Shown: positions 34,701 to 43,114, numbered from the stretch's first letter. The stretch is DNA of 64,000 nucleotides from Nonomuraea angiospora (GCF_014873145.1 NZ_JADBEK010000001.1:12772001-12836000); one strand, 5' to 3'. Program-made: numbers and translations. Notes: generated by a model not told the origin, from the sequence alone.

Positions 34701-35261
34701 GTGCGATTCGGCGTGCGGCAGTTTGAGCTGTCCCTGATGCACCGGATGCGCGATCTCAACCCCGACCGGGTCGAGGACGCGCTCCGGGTCATGGGCGCGA
34801 CCAGGGCGGAGCTGCGGGCCGCGCACGCCCAGTGGACGCGGATGCTCCACTCGCCGAGGGCGCCGAAGACGCTCCGGCCGCTGCTCGGCCGCCCCGCGTA
34901 CGAGGGCACGACCGCCGTGGGCAGCCTGACCTGCGGCGTGTCCCGCTGGGCCCTGCCGTCCTGGCCCGGCCTGGAGTTCGAGGTCCTGTACGGCCCCGGC
35001 GGCGAGACGTGGAACCAGTGGTTCGTCCGCCCCGGGGACCCCAGAATGCTGTCCTTCGCCGAGCTGGCGCCCTGGAGCTGCGTGGTCGCCGACGTCGCCG
35101 CGAGCTTCCCCGGCGCCGTCCACCAGGAGGGCCAGGCCCCGCACCATTGGGCGGTCGACTTCGGCCACGGCGGCGCCGCCTACCGCGCCCGGTTCGTCTA
35201 CGGCCTCTGCCAGCGGATCGACGCCGTGCGGCCCGAAGATCCGGCTGGAAAGCTCCGATGA
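34701..35261 (+). CDS. Hypothetical cytoplasmic protein
   Basis: A 186-residue protein with GTG start after a G-rich stretch. It has no signal peptide or membrane helix. Visible features are an N-terminal helical part (MRDLNPDRVEDALRVMGATRAEL), a central SWPGLEFEVLYGPGGETWNQWFVRPGDPRML region rich in Trp and Gly (in two parts), and a C-terminal AYRARFVYGLCQRIDAV. Codon use matches neighbours. I do not recognise a family. It diverges from the ACP gene across a 205-bp gap that contains one 7-bp-stem hairpin (34622-34638) and otherwise nothing I can name. Confidence 0.6.
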   Translation: MRFGVRQFELSLMHRMRDLNPDRVEDALRVMGATRAELRAAHAQWTRMLHSPRAPKTLRPLLGRPAYEGTTAVGSLTCGVSRWALPSWPGLEFEVLYGPGGETWNQWFVRPGDPRMLSFAELAPWSCVVADVAASFPGAVHQEGQAPHHWAVDFGHGGAAYRARFVYGLCQRIDAVRPEDPAGKLR

Positions 35262-35313
35262 TCGATCGCATGATGAGGGTCCGGGTTTCCTGAGGAAGAA
35301 AAGGTGACAGAAC

Positions 35314-35658
35314 ATGCTCCGTGCCCTCGCCGTGTCCGTGGCCGCCGGGATCCTCTCGTTGGGAGGACCGTCCCCGGCTGAGGCGAGCGTCACCTGCCCG
35401 CCGGAGGGGGCCGTCTGCCAGGAGGTCCGCGGGGTGCCCGGTGACCACTACTACTGGTTCACGATCGAGCCCGCGCCGACCACGGCCGCCTTCACCTTCA
35501 CCGTCAACGGCTCTCTCACCCCCGGCTCCCTCACGACGACCGTCGCCGGCACCACGCTGGAAGGCGACTTCCGGCCCGCCCTGGTGCTGGTCAGAGGGGA
35601 CCGGGTGTGCATGCGCGCCGGCAGCCTGAGCGGCGAGTACTGCGCCACCACGCCCTAG
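35314..35658 (+). CDS. Small secreted protein, unknown function
   Basis: A 114-residue exported protein. Residues 1-24 are a Sec signal peptide (MLRALAVSVAAGILSLGGPSPAEA). The mature chain of 90 residues has four cysteines (TCPPEGAVCQEV near its start, RVCMRAG and EYCATTP near its end), consistent with two disulfides, and beta-rich content in between. AAGGTGA precedes the ATG at good spacing. It follows the hypothetical protein at 34701 on the same strand with about 50 bases between. No family is recognised. Confidence 0.62.
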   Translation: MLRALAVSVAAGILSLGGPSPAEASVTCPPEGAVCQEVRGVPGDHYYWFTIEPAPTTAAFTFTVNGSLTPGSLTTTVAGTTLEGDFRPALVLVRGDRVCMRAGSLSGEYCATTP

Positions 35659-35669
35659 CCCGGACGTTC

Positions 35670-35690
35670 TTTACTGGTCTGTACAAAATC
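35670..35690. promoter_or_regulatory. TetR operator, copy 1
   Basis: TTTACTGGTCTGTACAAAATC contains the near-palindrome TACTGGTCTGTA. The reverse complement of the site at 36330-36350 matches it at 17 of 21 positions. It overlaps the predicted TetR promoter, whose -10 box TAGCCT (35694-35699) is six bases before the ATG, so autorepression of a leaderless message is likely. Confidence 0.7.
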
Positions 35691-35705
35691 CGGTAGCCTC
35701 CTCCC

Positions 35706-36284
35706 ATGGGCAGGCCACGGGAGTTCAGTGATCGGGCGGTCGTCGACGCCGCCATGGAGGTCTTCTGGGAGAAGGGGTACGAGGCGACCTCCACCCAGGA
35801 CCTGTGCGAGCGCACCGGGCTCGGGCGCGGCAGCCTCTACAACGCCTTCGGCAGCAAGCACCGCCTCTATGAGGAGGCGATCCGCCGCTACGCCGAGACC
35901 AGGGCCGAGGCGCAGCTGGCGATGCTGGCCGAGCAGGGGTCGGTGCGCGCCCGGCTCAGGGACCTCATGCTCGGCGTGATCGACGCCGACATGGCGGACC
36001 CGGGCCGGCGCGGCTGCCTGGCGCTCAACGCCGCCTCCGAGTCCAGCGGGCGCACCGAGGCGGTCGCGGGGCTGGTGCGGCGGCAGTTCACCGACCTGGA
36101 GCAGGCGCTCCAGCGGCTGGTCGAGATCGGCCAGAGCACGGGCGAGCTGTCGTCGGACCGGCCGCCGCGGCAGGTGGCGCGGGCGTTCCAGAGCGCCTAC
36201 TACGGCCTGCGCGTGCTCGCCAAGGTCACCGACGACCGGGCCGCCCTCCTCGACGTCGTCGAGGGGGCCGTCGCCGCCCTGTAG
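35706..36284 (+). CDS. TetR-family transcriptional repressor
   Basis: A 192-residue TetR regulator. The N-terminal helix-turn-helix is TSTQDLCERTGLGRGSLYNAF followed by GSKHRLYEEAI, about residues 25-60. The ligand domain includes the segment GCLALNAASESS seen in the AcrR-like group that senses small organic molecules. It precedes the MFS pump by a terminator and a second operator. Matching inverted operator copies in front of both genes indicate that it represses itself and the pump, to be released by a pump substrate. Confidence 0.92.
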   Translation: MGRPREFSDRAVVDAAMEVFWEKGYEATSTQDLCERTGLGRGSLYNAFGSKHRLYEEAIRRYAETRAEAQLAMLAEQGSVRARLRDLMLGVIDADMADPGRRGCLALNAASESSGRTEAVAGLVRRQFTDLEQALQRLVEIGQSTGELSSDRPPRQVARAFQSAYYGLRVLAKVTDDRAALLDVVEGAVAAL

Positions 36285-36291
36285 CAGACCC

Positions 36292-36321
36292 GGCCGCGGT
36301 CCATGGAGCCGCGGCCTTTTT
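36292..36321 (+). terminator. Intrinsic terminator after the TetR gene
   Basis: GGCCGCGG and CCGCGGCC form a perfect 8-bp stem around a 9-base loop, followed directly by TTTTT. It separates the TetR gene from the MFS gene, so each has its own promoter and operator. Confidence 0.8.
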
Positions 36322-36329
36322 GCCGCCCA

Positions 36330-36350
36330 GATTTTGTACTGATCTGTAAA
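36330..36350. promoter_or_regulatory. TetR operator, copy 2
   Basis: GATTTTGTACTGATCTGTAAA is an inverted copy of the site at 35670, with core TACTGATCTGTA (10 of 12 positions symmetric). It lies directly upstream of the MFS gene's GAAGGAG ribosome-binding site. Confidence 0.7.
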
Positions 36351-36368
36351 GAAGGAGAGCGAAGCTCG

Positions 36369-37520
36369 ATGAGACTCAGTGTGCCGTCGCTGATGTGGTG
36401 CGTGTTCGGGATAACGACCGGCGAGTTCGTCATCGCCGGCATCCTGCCCGGCATCGCCACCGACCTGGCCGTCTCGATCCCGGCCGCCGGGCTGCTGGTG
36501 ACGGCGTACGCCATCGGGATGATCGTCGGCGGGCCCGTGCTGACGGCCCTCACCGCCCGTTTCCCGCGCAAGCCGCTCATCCTGGTGCTGCTCGCGATCA
36601 CGATCGCCGGGAACCTGGCCTCCGCGCTCGCCCCCTCGTACGGCGTGCTCTTCGCCGCCCGGATCGTCACGTCGCTGGTGACCTCCACGTTCTTCGCCAA
36701 CGCGATCGTCATCGCGGTCTCCACCGCCGCGCCGGGCAAGCAGGCGTCCACCGTCTCCAAGCTCGTCTTCGGCATGAACCTGTCGATGATCCTGGGCGCG
36801 CCGATCGGCACGTTCATCGGCGACGACCACGGCTGGCGGGCCACGTTCCTGGTGGTCGCGGCGTGCTGCGCGGCCGGGTTCGCGCTGGTCGCCCGGCTGG
36901 TGCCGGACGTGCGCGAGCCGTCCGGCGAGGGCTCGGCCCTGAGCGAGCTGCGCGTCCTGCGCGAGCGGGACGTGCGGCTGGCCATCGCGGTCACGGCCGT
37001 GGGCAACGCGGGGCTGCTCATGGTGTTCACCTTCTTCGCGCCCCTGGTCACGGACGTCAGCGGCTTCGCCGGCGGCGCCGTGGCGGCCCTGCTGCTGGTG
37101 TACGGGGTGGGCGCGGCCGTGGGCAACCTCCTCGGCGGCCGGCTGTCGGACCGGGCGCCGATGGCCGCGCAGCTCGGGCTGCTGGGCGTGCTCGCGGCGG
37201 TGCTCGTCCTCATGTGGGCGGGCAGCGGCAGCACGGCGATGACGGCGGTCATGGTGTTCGTGCTGGGCGCGGCGGGGTTCGCGGTCATCCCCGGCATGCA
37301 GGCGCGCGTCCTGGCCACCGCCTCGGCCGCGCCCACCCTGGCCATGGCGGTGAACGCCTCCGCCTACCAGCTGGCCGCCGCCTTCGCCGCCTGGCTCGGC
37401 GGCCGCGTCATCGACGGCGGGCTCGGGCTGCGCTCCCTCTACGTCGTGGGCGCCGCGGTCACGATGGCGGGCATCGCGGTCAGCGCGTACGCCTGGCGTC
37501 GCTCCCGCGTCCCGGCCTGA
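36369..37520 (+). CDS. MFS efflux transporter (DHA1, AraJ/Cmx-like)
   Basis: A 383-residue 12-helix major facilitator of the DHA1 group. It starts MRLSVPSLMWCVFGITTGEFV, with the D/E-containing helix 1 typical of drug exporters, and shows the loop motif LTARFPRKPLILV after helix 2. It resembles chloramphenicol/arabinose-type exporters (Cmx, AraJ) in length and opening. Expression is presumably controlled by the upstream TetR protein through the operator at 36330. Its 3' end overlaps the convergent MarR gene by 41 bp. The substrate is unknown. Confidence 0.88.
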   Translation: MRLSVPSLMWCVFGITTGEFVIAGILPGIATDLAVSIPAAGLLVTAYAIGMIVGGPVLTALTARFPRKPLILVLLAITIAGNLASALAPSYGVLFAARIVTSLVTSTFFANAIVIAVSTAAPGKQASTVSKLVFGMNLSMILGAPIGTFIGDDHGWRATFLVVAACCAAGFALVARLVPDVREPSGEGSALSELRVLRERDVRLAIAVTAVGNAGLLMVFTFFAPLVTDVSGFAGGAVAALLLVYGVGAAVGNLLGGRLSDRAPMAAQLGLLGVLAAVLVLMWAGSGSTAMTAVMVFVLGAAGFAVIPGMQARVLATASAAPTLAMAVNASAYQLAAAFAAWLGGRVIDGGLGLRSLYVVGAAVTMAGIAVSAYAWRRSRVPA

Positions 37521-37956
37521 ACCCCGCGAAGGCGGCGTGGACCGCGTCGGCGATCTGGCGCTGGATCGGGTCGGCCTCCGGCCCGAACAGCAGGTCGTCC
37601 ACCCGGGACACCACGCCGGTGGCCGCCTCGAGCAGGCGCGCGCCCTCGGGCGTCAGCTCGATCGTCGACGCCGACCCGGCGCGGGCCGTGCTGTCGCGTG
37701 CCAGCCCCGCCGCGACCAGCGCCTTCACCGCGGTGTGCACGCTCTGGACCGTCGTGCCCGACATCCGCGCCAGCTCGCTGAACGACACCCCGGGCACGCC
37801 GGATATGTGACCGAGCAGGCCCAGCCGGCTGACCGTGAGGTCGAGTGGGGCCAGGGCGGCGGCCAGCTCGGTCTCGATCCGGCGCGCCAGCGTGAGCAGG
37901 ACGATCGAGGGGCTGGTCACGGGAGGACCGGGGCGATCGGCGTTCTCGGTGGTCAC
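37480..37956 (-). CDS. MarR-family transcriptional regulator
   Basis: About 158 residues from GTG at 37956 with a GGTGGG just upstream; the frame is open to 37998. The winged helix-turn-helix has the MarR pattern LTVSRLGLLGHISG, FSELARMSGTTVQSVHTAVKALVAAGL and a wing with TIELTPEGARLLE. It faces and overlaps the end of the MFS gene by 41 bp and diverges from the dioxygenase gene at 38057 across about 100 bases. It could regulate itself and that dioxygenase, but no clear palindrome was found in the gap. Confidence 0.87.
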   Translation of the reverse strand: MTTENADRPGPPVTSPSIVLLTLARRIETELAAALAPLDLTVSRLGLLGHISGVPGVSFSELARMSGTTVQSVHTAVKALVAAGLARDSTARAGSASTIELTPEGARLLEAATGVVSRVDDLLFGPEADPIQRQIADAVHAAFAGFRPGRGSDARRTR

Positions 37957-38056
37957 CCCACCAGTCTCCCGCACCGGCGGCGACGGCCGCGAGCGCACCC
38001 GCGGGAGTGGGAATCACCCGGAGGGACGGTACTGGGCGGACGCGCGGGAGGGTGCG

Positions 38057-38791
38057 ATGACCGATTCGGCGATGGTGCGGTTCTACCAGGACAACGGCTA
38101 CCTGCTGGTCAAAGGGCTGCTCGGTGCGGCGGAGGCGCGGGCCTACCGGGAGGAGTGCCACGCGGTGCTCGGGCGGCTGCGCCCGAGCGACCCCACGTGG
38201 GGGAGCGCGCGGGAGATCGGCGGGGCGGGGACCGAGCTGCGGCACTGCCACGACGCGCAGTTCCACTCGGCCGCCTTCGCCCGGCTCATGGTGGACCCGC
38301 GCTTCACCGACGTGGCGGCGGCCCTGATGGGCTCGGAGAACGTGCAGCTCCACCACACCAAGATCTTCGTCAAGCCCGCCGAGAAGGGCTCGCCGTTCCC
38401 CATGCACCAGGACGCCGCGCACTTCCCGCACACCCGCCACACGGTCGGCGCGGCGATCTTCCACTTCGACGCCGCGCCCGAGGAGAAGGGGTGCGTGCGC
38501 GTGGTGCCGGGCAGCCACAGGAACGGGCCGCTGCCGCACCTGGAGGAGGGCGGGTGGCACCTGCCGCTCCGGGAGTGGCCGCTGGAGGCCGCGGTCCCGG
38601 TCGAGGCGGAGGCGGGGGACGTGCTGTTCCTCAGCTATCTCACCGTGCACGGGTCCGGGGTCAACCGGGCGGACGAGGCGCGTACGACCCTGCTCATCCA
38701 GTACCGCGACCCCGAGGACCAGCCCGCCGACGACGTCCACCGCTCGCGGGGCCAGGGGATGATGCTCCGCGGCATCGACCCGACCGGCTGA
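38057..38791 (+). CDS. Phytanoyl-CoA dioxygenase-family (PhyH) Fe(II)/2-oxoglutarate oxygenase
   Basis: A 244-residue non-haem iron oxygenase of the PhyH family. The iron triad is His117-x-Asp119 in FPMHQDAAHF and His198 in LTVHGSGVN; Arg209 (ARTTLLIQY) would bind the 2-oxoglutarate carboxylate. The ATG follows GGGAGGG at good spacing. Family members hydroxylate or halogenate CoA esters, amino acids and natural products, and HQDAAHFP-type members act on small metabolites. It stands alone between a divergent MarR gene and the peptide ABC operon, so no substrate can be assigned. Confidence 0.88.
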   Translation: MTDSAMVRFYQDNGYLLVKGLLGAAEARAYREECHAVLGRLRPSDPTWGSAREIGGAGTELRHCHDAQFHSAAFARLMVDPRFTDVAAALMGSENVQLHHTKIFVKPAEKGSPFPMHQDAAHFPHTRHTVGAAIFHFDAAPEEKGCVRVVPGSHRNGPLPHLEEGGWHLPLREWPLEAAVPVEAEAGDVLFLSYLTVHGSGVNRADEARTTLLIQYRDPEDQPADDVHRSRGQGMMLRGIDPTG

Positions 38792-38801
38792 TCGCCCGCT
38801 A

Positions 38802-38841
38802 TTGCAATCTTCTTGCAACAGCTAGTCTTTCGCTCTAAGGT
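38802..38841 (+). promoter_or_regulatory. Leaderless promoter of the oligopeptide-type ABC operon, with paired TTGCAA boxes
   Basis: The -35 box TTGCAA (38813-38818) and -10 box TAAGGT (38836-38841) are 17 bp apart, and the ATG at 38849 lies seven bases after the -10 box, so transcription should begin at the start codon. A second self-complementary TTGCAA at 38802-38807, 11 bp upstream of the first, makes a possible regulator site on one face of the helix. Confidence 0.6.
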
Positions 38842-38848
38842 CGCCTGC

Positions 38849-40387
38849 ATGAGGCGGAGATTGGCACTGTTTGCGGCGATTGTCGTTGGATTAGCGGGAT
38901 GTTCGGTCCCCTCACAGCCCTCGCAGTCCGCGCAGGACACGGTCGTGCTCGGGCTGGGGTCCGAGCCCGACTCGCTCAACCCCGTCCTCGGTTACGCGCC
39001 GGACGGCGGGGCGCTGATGTTCGACGGCCTGGTGCGGCGCACGCCCGACCTGAAACTGGAGCCCGCGCTGGCCGAGTCCCTGCCCGAGGTGGAGGGGAAG
39101 CGGGTCACCTTCACCCTGCGCCAGGGGGTCACCTTCCACGACGGCAAGGCGCTGACCAGCGCGGATGTGGCCTACACCTATGAGCAGGTGCTGAAGGTCG
39201 CCAACAACTCGCCGATCCGGGGCGACTACGCCGCCGTCGAGAAGGTGGAGGCCCCCGGCCCGCGGACAGTCGTCTTCCGCCTCAGGTACCCGTACGCGCC
39301 CATCCTGCAGCGGGCCACGCTCGGCATCGTCCCCGAGGGGTCCGACGTGTCCGGCACGCCCGCCGGCACCGGCCCGTACGCGCTCGTGTCCTGGAGCAAG
39401 GGCGACAAGATCACGCTCAGGGCCAACGACCGCTATTGGGGCGCGGCGCCGGAGATCAAGAAGCTGGTGCTCGCGTACACCTCCGACGACAACGCGCGGG
39501 CGACCAGGATGGCCGCGGGCGAGTTCACCGCCACCGAGCTGCCGCCCAAGGCGGTCGCCCGGTTCAAGGGCCAGCCGGGCATGACGGTCCACGAGGTGCC
39601 GACCGCCGACTACCGGGGCGTGATGTTCCCCCTCGACCAGCCCGTGACCGGCGACCTGGCCATCCGCAAGGCGCTCGGCCTGGTCGTGGACCGCGCCGCC
39701 ATGGTGTCCGCGATCCTGGCGGGCTCGGGCGGCCCCGCGTTCGGGCCGGTCGCGCCCGGCACCGACTGGCACAACCCCGCCGTGAACGGCTCCGCCGCCC
39801 CCGACCGGGCCAAGGCGGTGGCGACGCTGGAGGCCGCCGGCTGGAAGGCCGGCGCGGACGGCATCAGGGCCAAGGGCGGCACCCCGGCCGCCTTCACGCT
39901 CATGTACCCGGCGGGCGACTCGCTGCGCAAGGAGCTCGCGCTGGCCGTCGCCTCCGACGCCAAGCAGGTCGGCATCGACGTGCGCCTGGCCGGGCTCGAC
40001 TGGGACGCCATCGACCGGCGCATGTCGAAGGACGCGCTCATCATGGGCTTCGGCAGCCCGTACGACCCCGACTACACCAACTACGAGCTGTTCCACTCGT
40101 CCTTCGCCGGCCAGGGCTACTTCAACCCCGGCCGCTACCGCAACCCCGACGTGGACCGGCTGCTCGACGCGGGCCGCGGCACCTCCGACCGGGCCGCCCG
40201 CAAGAAGGCCTACGACGAGGTGCAGCGGCGCATCAGCGACGACGCCGTCTGGCTGTACCTGGTCTACCTCAAGCACACCTACGTCGTACGCGGGGACTGG
40301 AGCGGCCTCACCCCGGGCGTCGAGGCGCACGAGCACGCCACCGGCGGCCTGCTCGGCACGGTCGTGAACTGGAAGCCCGCCTCGTGA
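38849..40387 (+). CDS. ABC transporter substrate-binding lipoprotein, peptide/nickel (SBP_bac_5) family
   Basis: A 512-residue family 5 solute-binding protein. The lipobox is LAGC with Cys18. Family landmarks include LGLGSEPDSLNP, FTLRQGVTFHDGKALTSADVAYTYEQ, GTGPYALVSW and LIMGFGSPYDPDYTNYELFHS. Such proteins bind peptides, nickel complexes, metallophores or opines. The predicted message is leaderless and no Shine-Dalgarno precedes the ATG. It heads a five-gene operon with two permeases and two half-length ATPases. The nature of the second ATPase tips the guess toward nickel/metallophore rather than general peptides, but this is weak. Confidence 0.9.
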   Translation: MRRRLALFAAIVVGLAGCSVPSQPSQSAQDTVVLGLGSEPDSLNPVLGYAPDGGALMFDGLVRRTPDLKLEPALAESLPEVEGKRVTFTLRQGVTFHDGKALTSADVAYTYEQVLKVANNSPIRGDYAAVEKVEAPGPRTVVFRLRYPYAPILQRATLGIVPEGSDVSGTPAGTGPYALVSWSKGDKITLRANDRYWGAAPEIKKLVLAYTSDDNARATRMAAGEFTATELPPKAVARFKGQPGMTVHEVPTADYRGVMFPLDQPVTGDLAIRKALGLVVDRAAMVSAILAGSGGPAFGPVAPGTDWHNPAVNGSAAPDRAKAVATLEAAGWKAGADGIRAKGGTPAAFTLMYPAGDSLRKELALAVASDAKQVGIDVRLAGLDWDAIDRRMSKDALIMGFGSPYDPDYTNYELFHSSFAGQGYFNPGRYRNPDVDRLLDAGRGTSDRAARKKAYDEVQRRISDDAVWLYLVYLKHTYVVRGDWSGLTPGVEAHEHATGGLLGTVVNWKPAS

Positions 40388-41361
40388 CCTGGGTCAGGAT
40401 CGTGGCCTGGCGGCTGGCGTTCGCCGTGCCGCTGCTGCTGGCGGTGACGTTCGGGATGTTCGCGCTGGCCAAGGCGTCCCCCTTCGACCCGGTACGGCAG
40501 TACCTGGGCGAGCGGGCGATGGTCGCCAGCCCGCAGATCATGGCCGAGATCAGGGCGAACTGGGGCCTGGACCGGCCCCTCGCCGAGCAGTACGCCACCT
40601 GGCTCGGCAATCTGCTCACCGGCGACCTGGGCGAGTCCAGGTCGCTGCGGCTGCCGGTCGCCCAGGTGATCGGCGAGCGGCTGGGCTGGACGCTGCTCGT
40701 CGTCGGCTGCGCGCTCGTCCTGATGCTGGTGGCCGGGCTGGCCGCGGGCACGCTGGCCGCGTGGCGGCGCGACTCGTGGCTGGACCGGCTCGTCACCGGC
40801 ACGGCGTACACCAACGAGGCGGCCCCGGTCTTCTGGGTGGGCCTGCTGGCCATCTGGGTGTTCTCCGTGACGCTGGGCCTGCTGCCCGCGGGCGGCCTCA
40901 CCGACGCGGCCTCCGCCACGGTGACGCTGCCCGACCTGCTGCGCCACCTGGTGCTGCCGGTGGCGGTGCTGGCGTTCTCGCAGTCGTCGTGGCTGCTGCT
41001 GTTCGTGCGGGAGTCGGTCATCGGCGTGCTGCGGGAGGACTTCGTGACCGGGGCCAGGGCGCGGGGGCTGCGCGAGCGCACCGTGCTGCTGCGGCACGCG
41101 CTGCGGTCGGCGCTGCTGCCGTTCGTCACGATCATGGGGGCGCGGGTGCCCGAGCTGGTGACGGGGGCGATCCTGGTGGAGGCGGTGTTCTCCTGGCCGG
41201 GCGTGGCGGGCACCACGATCAAGGCGGCGCTGGCGGTGGACTTCCCGCTGCTGGCGGCGCTCACGCTGCTGGCCACGGTCGCCGTGGTGGCCGGCAACCT
41301 GCTGGCCGACCTGGCGTACACGCTGGCCGACCCGCGCGTGCGCGTGCTCGGGGTGAGCTGA
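40384..41361 (+). CDS. ABC transporter permease (DppB/NikB-like)
   Basis: A 325-residue permease with six membrane segments. The start GTG overlaps the binding-protein stop (GTGA). The N-terminal helix AFAVPLLLAVTFGMFALAK and the large periplasmic loop containing NWGLDRPLAEQYATWLGNLLTGDLGES are, in parts, diagnostic of DppB-type permeases. The cytoplasmic coupling region is TGARARGLRERTVLLRHALRSALLPF. It pairs with the DppC-like permease encoded next, one base into its stop codon. Confidence 0.92.
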   Translation: MTWVRIVAWRLAFAVPLLLAVTFGMFALAKASPFDPVRQYLGERAMVASPQIMAEIRANWGLDRPLAEQYATWLGNLLTGDLGESRSLRLPVAQVIGERLGWTLLVVGCALVLMLVAGLAAGTLAAWRRDSWLDRLVTGTAYTNEAAPVFWVGLLAIWVFSVTLGLLPAGGLTDAASATVTLPDLLRHLVLPVAVLAFSQSSWLLLFVRESVIGVLREDFVTGARARGLRERTVLLRHALRSALLPFVTIMGARVPELVTGAILVEAVFSWPGVAGTTIKAALAVDFPLLAALTLLATVAVVAGNLLADLAYTLADPRVRVLGVS

Positions 41362-42176
41362 TGACGCGCAACCGCCTGTCGGCGGCGACGCTCGCCGTGC
41401 TGGTCCTCGCGGCGGTGCTGGTGCCGATCGCCGTACGGCTCGACCAGCAGCTGGTGGACCTGCGGGCCGCGGGGCTGCCGCCCGCCTGGGCCCATCCGTT
41501 CGGCACCGACGAGGTCGGCAGGGACGTGCTGATCCGCTCGATCTACGGGCTGCGCGTCTCGCTCCTGGTGGGACTGGTGGCCGCGGCGGTCAGCGTGACC
41601 ATCGGCGGCCTGGTCGGGCTCGTGGCGGGCGCCGCCGGCGGGCTCGCGGACCGGGTGCTGATGCGGGTCGTGGACGGCTTCAACTCGCTGCCGCACCTGC
41701 TGTTCGGCATCTTCGTCGTGGCCTTGTTCGCGCCGAGCGCCACCGCGGTGGTGGTGTCCGTCGCCGTCACCCACTGGACGACCGCCGCCCGGATCGTGCG
41801 CTCCGAGGTGCTCTCGCTGCGCGGCCGGCCGTTCGTGGACGCGGCGATCTCCGGCGGGTCGAGCCGGCTGCGGATCGTGGTCCGGCACTTCCTGCCGAAC
41901 CTGGCGCCGCAGCTGCTCCTGGCGGCCGTGCTGATGATCCCGCACGCGATCTGGCACGAGACGGCGCTCAGCTTCCTCGGGCTGGGCCTGCCCGCCCACC
42001 TGGCCTCGCTCGGGAACATGATCAACGACGGGCAGCGGTCGCTGCTGGCGGGCGACTGGTGGTCCAGCCTCTTCCCCGGGCTGCTGATCCTGCTGCCCAC
42101 GCTGGCGGTGTCGGGGCTGGCCCAGTACGTACGGGACCGCGCGAACCCGCGCTGGAGATCGGAGCTGGCCCTATGA
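41361..42176 (+). CDS. ABC transporter permease (DppC/NikC-like)
   Basis: A 271-residue permease of DppC type: the periplasmic stretch AHPFGTDEVGRDVLIRSIYGLRVSL is split around the family's GTDxxGRD motif, and the coupling region includes VDAAISGGSSRLRIVVRHFLPN. The ATG shares one base with the previous stop (TGATG). Its own stop overlaps the start of the first ATPase gene within a 15-bp repeat. It is somewhat shorter than typical DppC proteins at the N-terminus. Confidence 0.92.
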   Translation: MTRNRLSAATLAVLVLAAVLVPIAVRLDQQLVDLRAAGLPPAWAHPFGTDEVGRDVLIRSIYGLRVSLLVGLVAAAVSVTIGGLVGLVAGAAGGLADRVLMRVVDGFNSLPHLLFGIFVVALFAPSATAVVVSVAVTHWTTAARIVRSEVLSLRGRPFVDAAISGGSSRLRIVVRHFLPNLAPQLLLAAVLMIPHAIWHETALSFLGLGLPAHLASLGNMINDGQRSLLAGDWWSSLFPGLLILLPTLAVSGLAQYVRDRANPRWRSELAL

Positions 42177-42216
42177 GATCCGACGCTGCGAGATCCGACG
42201 CTGTGAGACTCCGCGT
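42172..42216. repeat. 15-bp tandem repeats spanning a gene junction
   Basis: Units begin at 42172, 42187 and 42202. The first two differ at one position; the third is diverged. They cover the permease stop and the ATPase start (ATGA) and are in frame, adding RSDA-type repeats to the ATPase N-terminus. The third unit carries an in-frame GTG (42203) that could be the ancestral start. Confidence 0.7.
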
Positions 42217-43114
42217 GGACGGGCTGTCGGTACGCTTCCGCATCCCCGGCGCGGTCGTGCACGCCGTCACGGACGCCCGTTTCGAGCTGCCCGCGGGCCG
42301 CTGCCTGGCCCTGGTCGGCGAGTCCGGGTGCGGCAAGTCCGTGATGGCGCACGCCCTGCTCGGCCTGCTCCCCGGCAACGCCGCCGTCACGGGCCACGCC
42401 TGGCTCGACGTGCCGGGGCAGGACCCGCTGGACCTGGTGGCCGCGTCCGAGAAGACGCTCGCCCGGCGGGTGCGCGGGCGCCTGATCGGCCTCGTCCCGC
42501 AGAGCCCGGCCGCCCACCTCACCCCGGTGCGCACGGCCCGCGCCCAGCTCGCCGAGGCCCTGCGCGAGCTCGGCCGCGCCGAGACCCCCGACGCGCTCGC
42601 CGAACGCGCGGGCCTGCGCCCGCAGGACCTCGACCGCTACCCGCACCAGCTCTCGGGCGGCATGGCGCAGCGCGTCGCCAACGCCCTCGCCCTGGCCGGC
42701 GACCCGCCGCTGATCCTGGCCGACGAACCCACCACCGGCCTGGACCGGCCCCTCGTGGACGCGACCATGGCCGAGCTGCGCCGCCTGTGCGACGAGGGCC
42801 GCGCGGTGCTGGTCATCACGCACGACCTGCGCGCCGCCGAGCGGGTGGCCGACGACATCGCGGTCATGTACGCCAGCCGCGTCGTGGAGCGCTCGGAGGC
42901 GGGCGCGTTCTTCGCCGGGCCGCGGCACCCGTACGCGCGGGGGCTGCTGGACGCGCTGCCGTCGCGGCGGTTCGTCCCGATCCCGGGCCTGCCGCCCGAG
43001 CTGACCCGGCTCCCGGACGGCTGCGCCTTCCGGCCCCGCTGCGCGCTGGCCACGGCCGCCTGCTCGGACCTGCCCGCCACCGACGCGAAAGGGGTGGCCT
43101 GCCATCATGCTTGA
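42173..43114 (+). CDS. ABC transporter ATPase (DppD/NikD-like)
   Basis: A 313-residue ATPase with complete motifs: Walker [10 protein letters not shown]-loop in [10 protein letters not shown], signature LSGGMAQ, Walker B LILADEPT and switch His in VITHDLR. The C-terminal extension [14 protein letters not shown] is the cysteine-bearing OppD/DppD tail associated with an iron-sulfur site in relatives. The N-terminus [13 protein letters not shown] comes from a 15-bp repeat; translation could also begin at the GTG of residue 11. It overlaps the second ATPase gene by 8 bp. Confidence 0.92.
   Translation: MRSDAARSDAVRLRVDGLSVRFRIPGAVVHAVTDARFELPAGRCLALVGESGCGKSVMAHALLGLLPGNAAVTGHAWLDVPGQDPLDLVAASEKTLARRVRGRLIGLVPQSPAAHLTPVRTARAQLAEALRELGRAETPDALAERAGLRPQDLDRYPHQLSGGMAQRVANALALAGDPPLILADEPTTGLDRPLVDATMAELRRLCDEGRAVLVITHDLRAAERVADDIAVMYASRVVERSEAGAFFAGPRHPYARGLLDALPSRRFVPIPGLPPELTRLPDGCAFRPRCALATAACSDLPATDAKGVACHHA

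Noticed and set aside
37480..37520. 41-bp convergent overlap of MFS and MarR genes as a sign of wrong gene ends
   Set aside because: Both proteins keep family-typical C-termini and lengths; short convergent overlaps are common here (also at 43760 and 49070).
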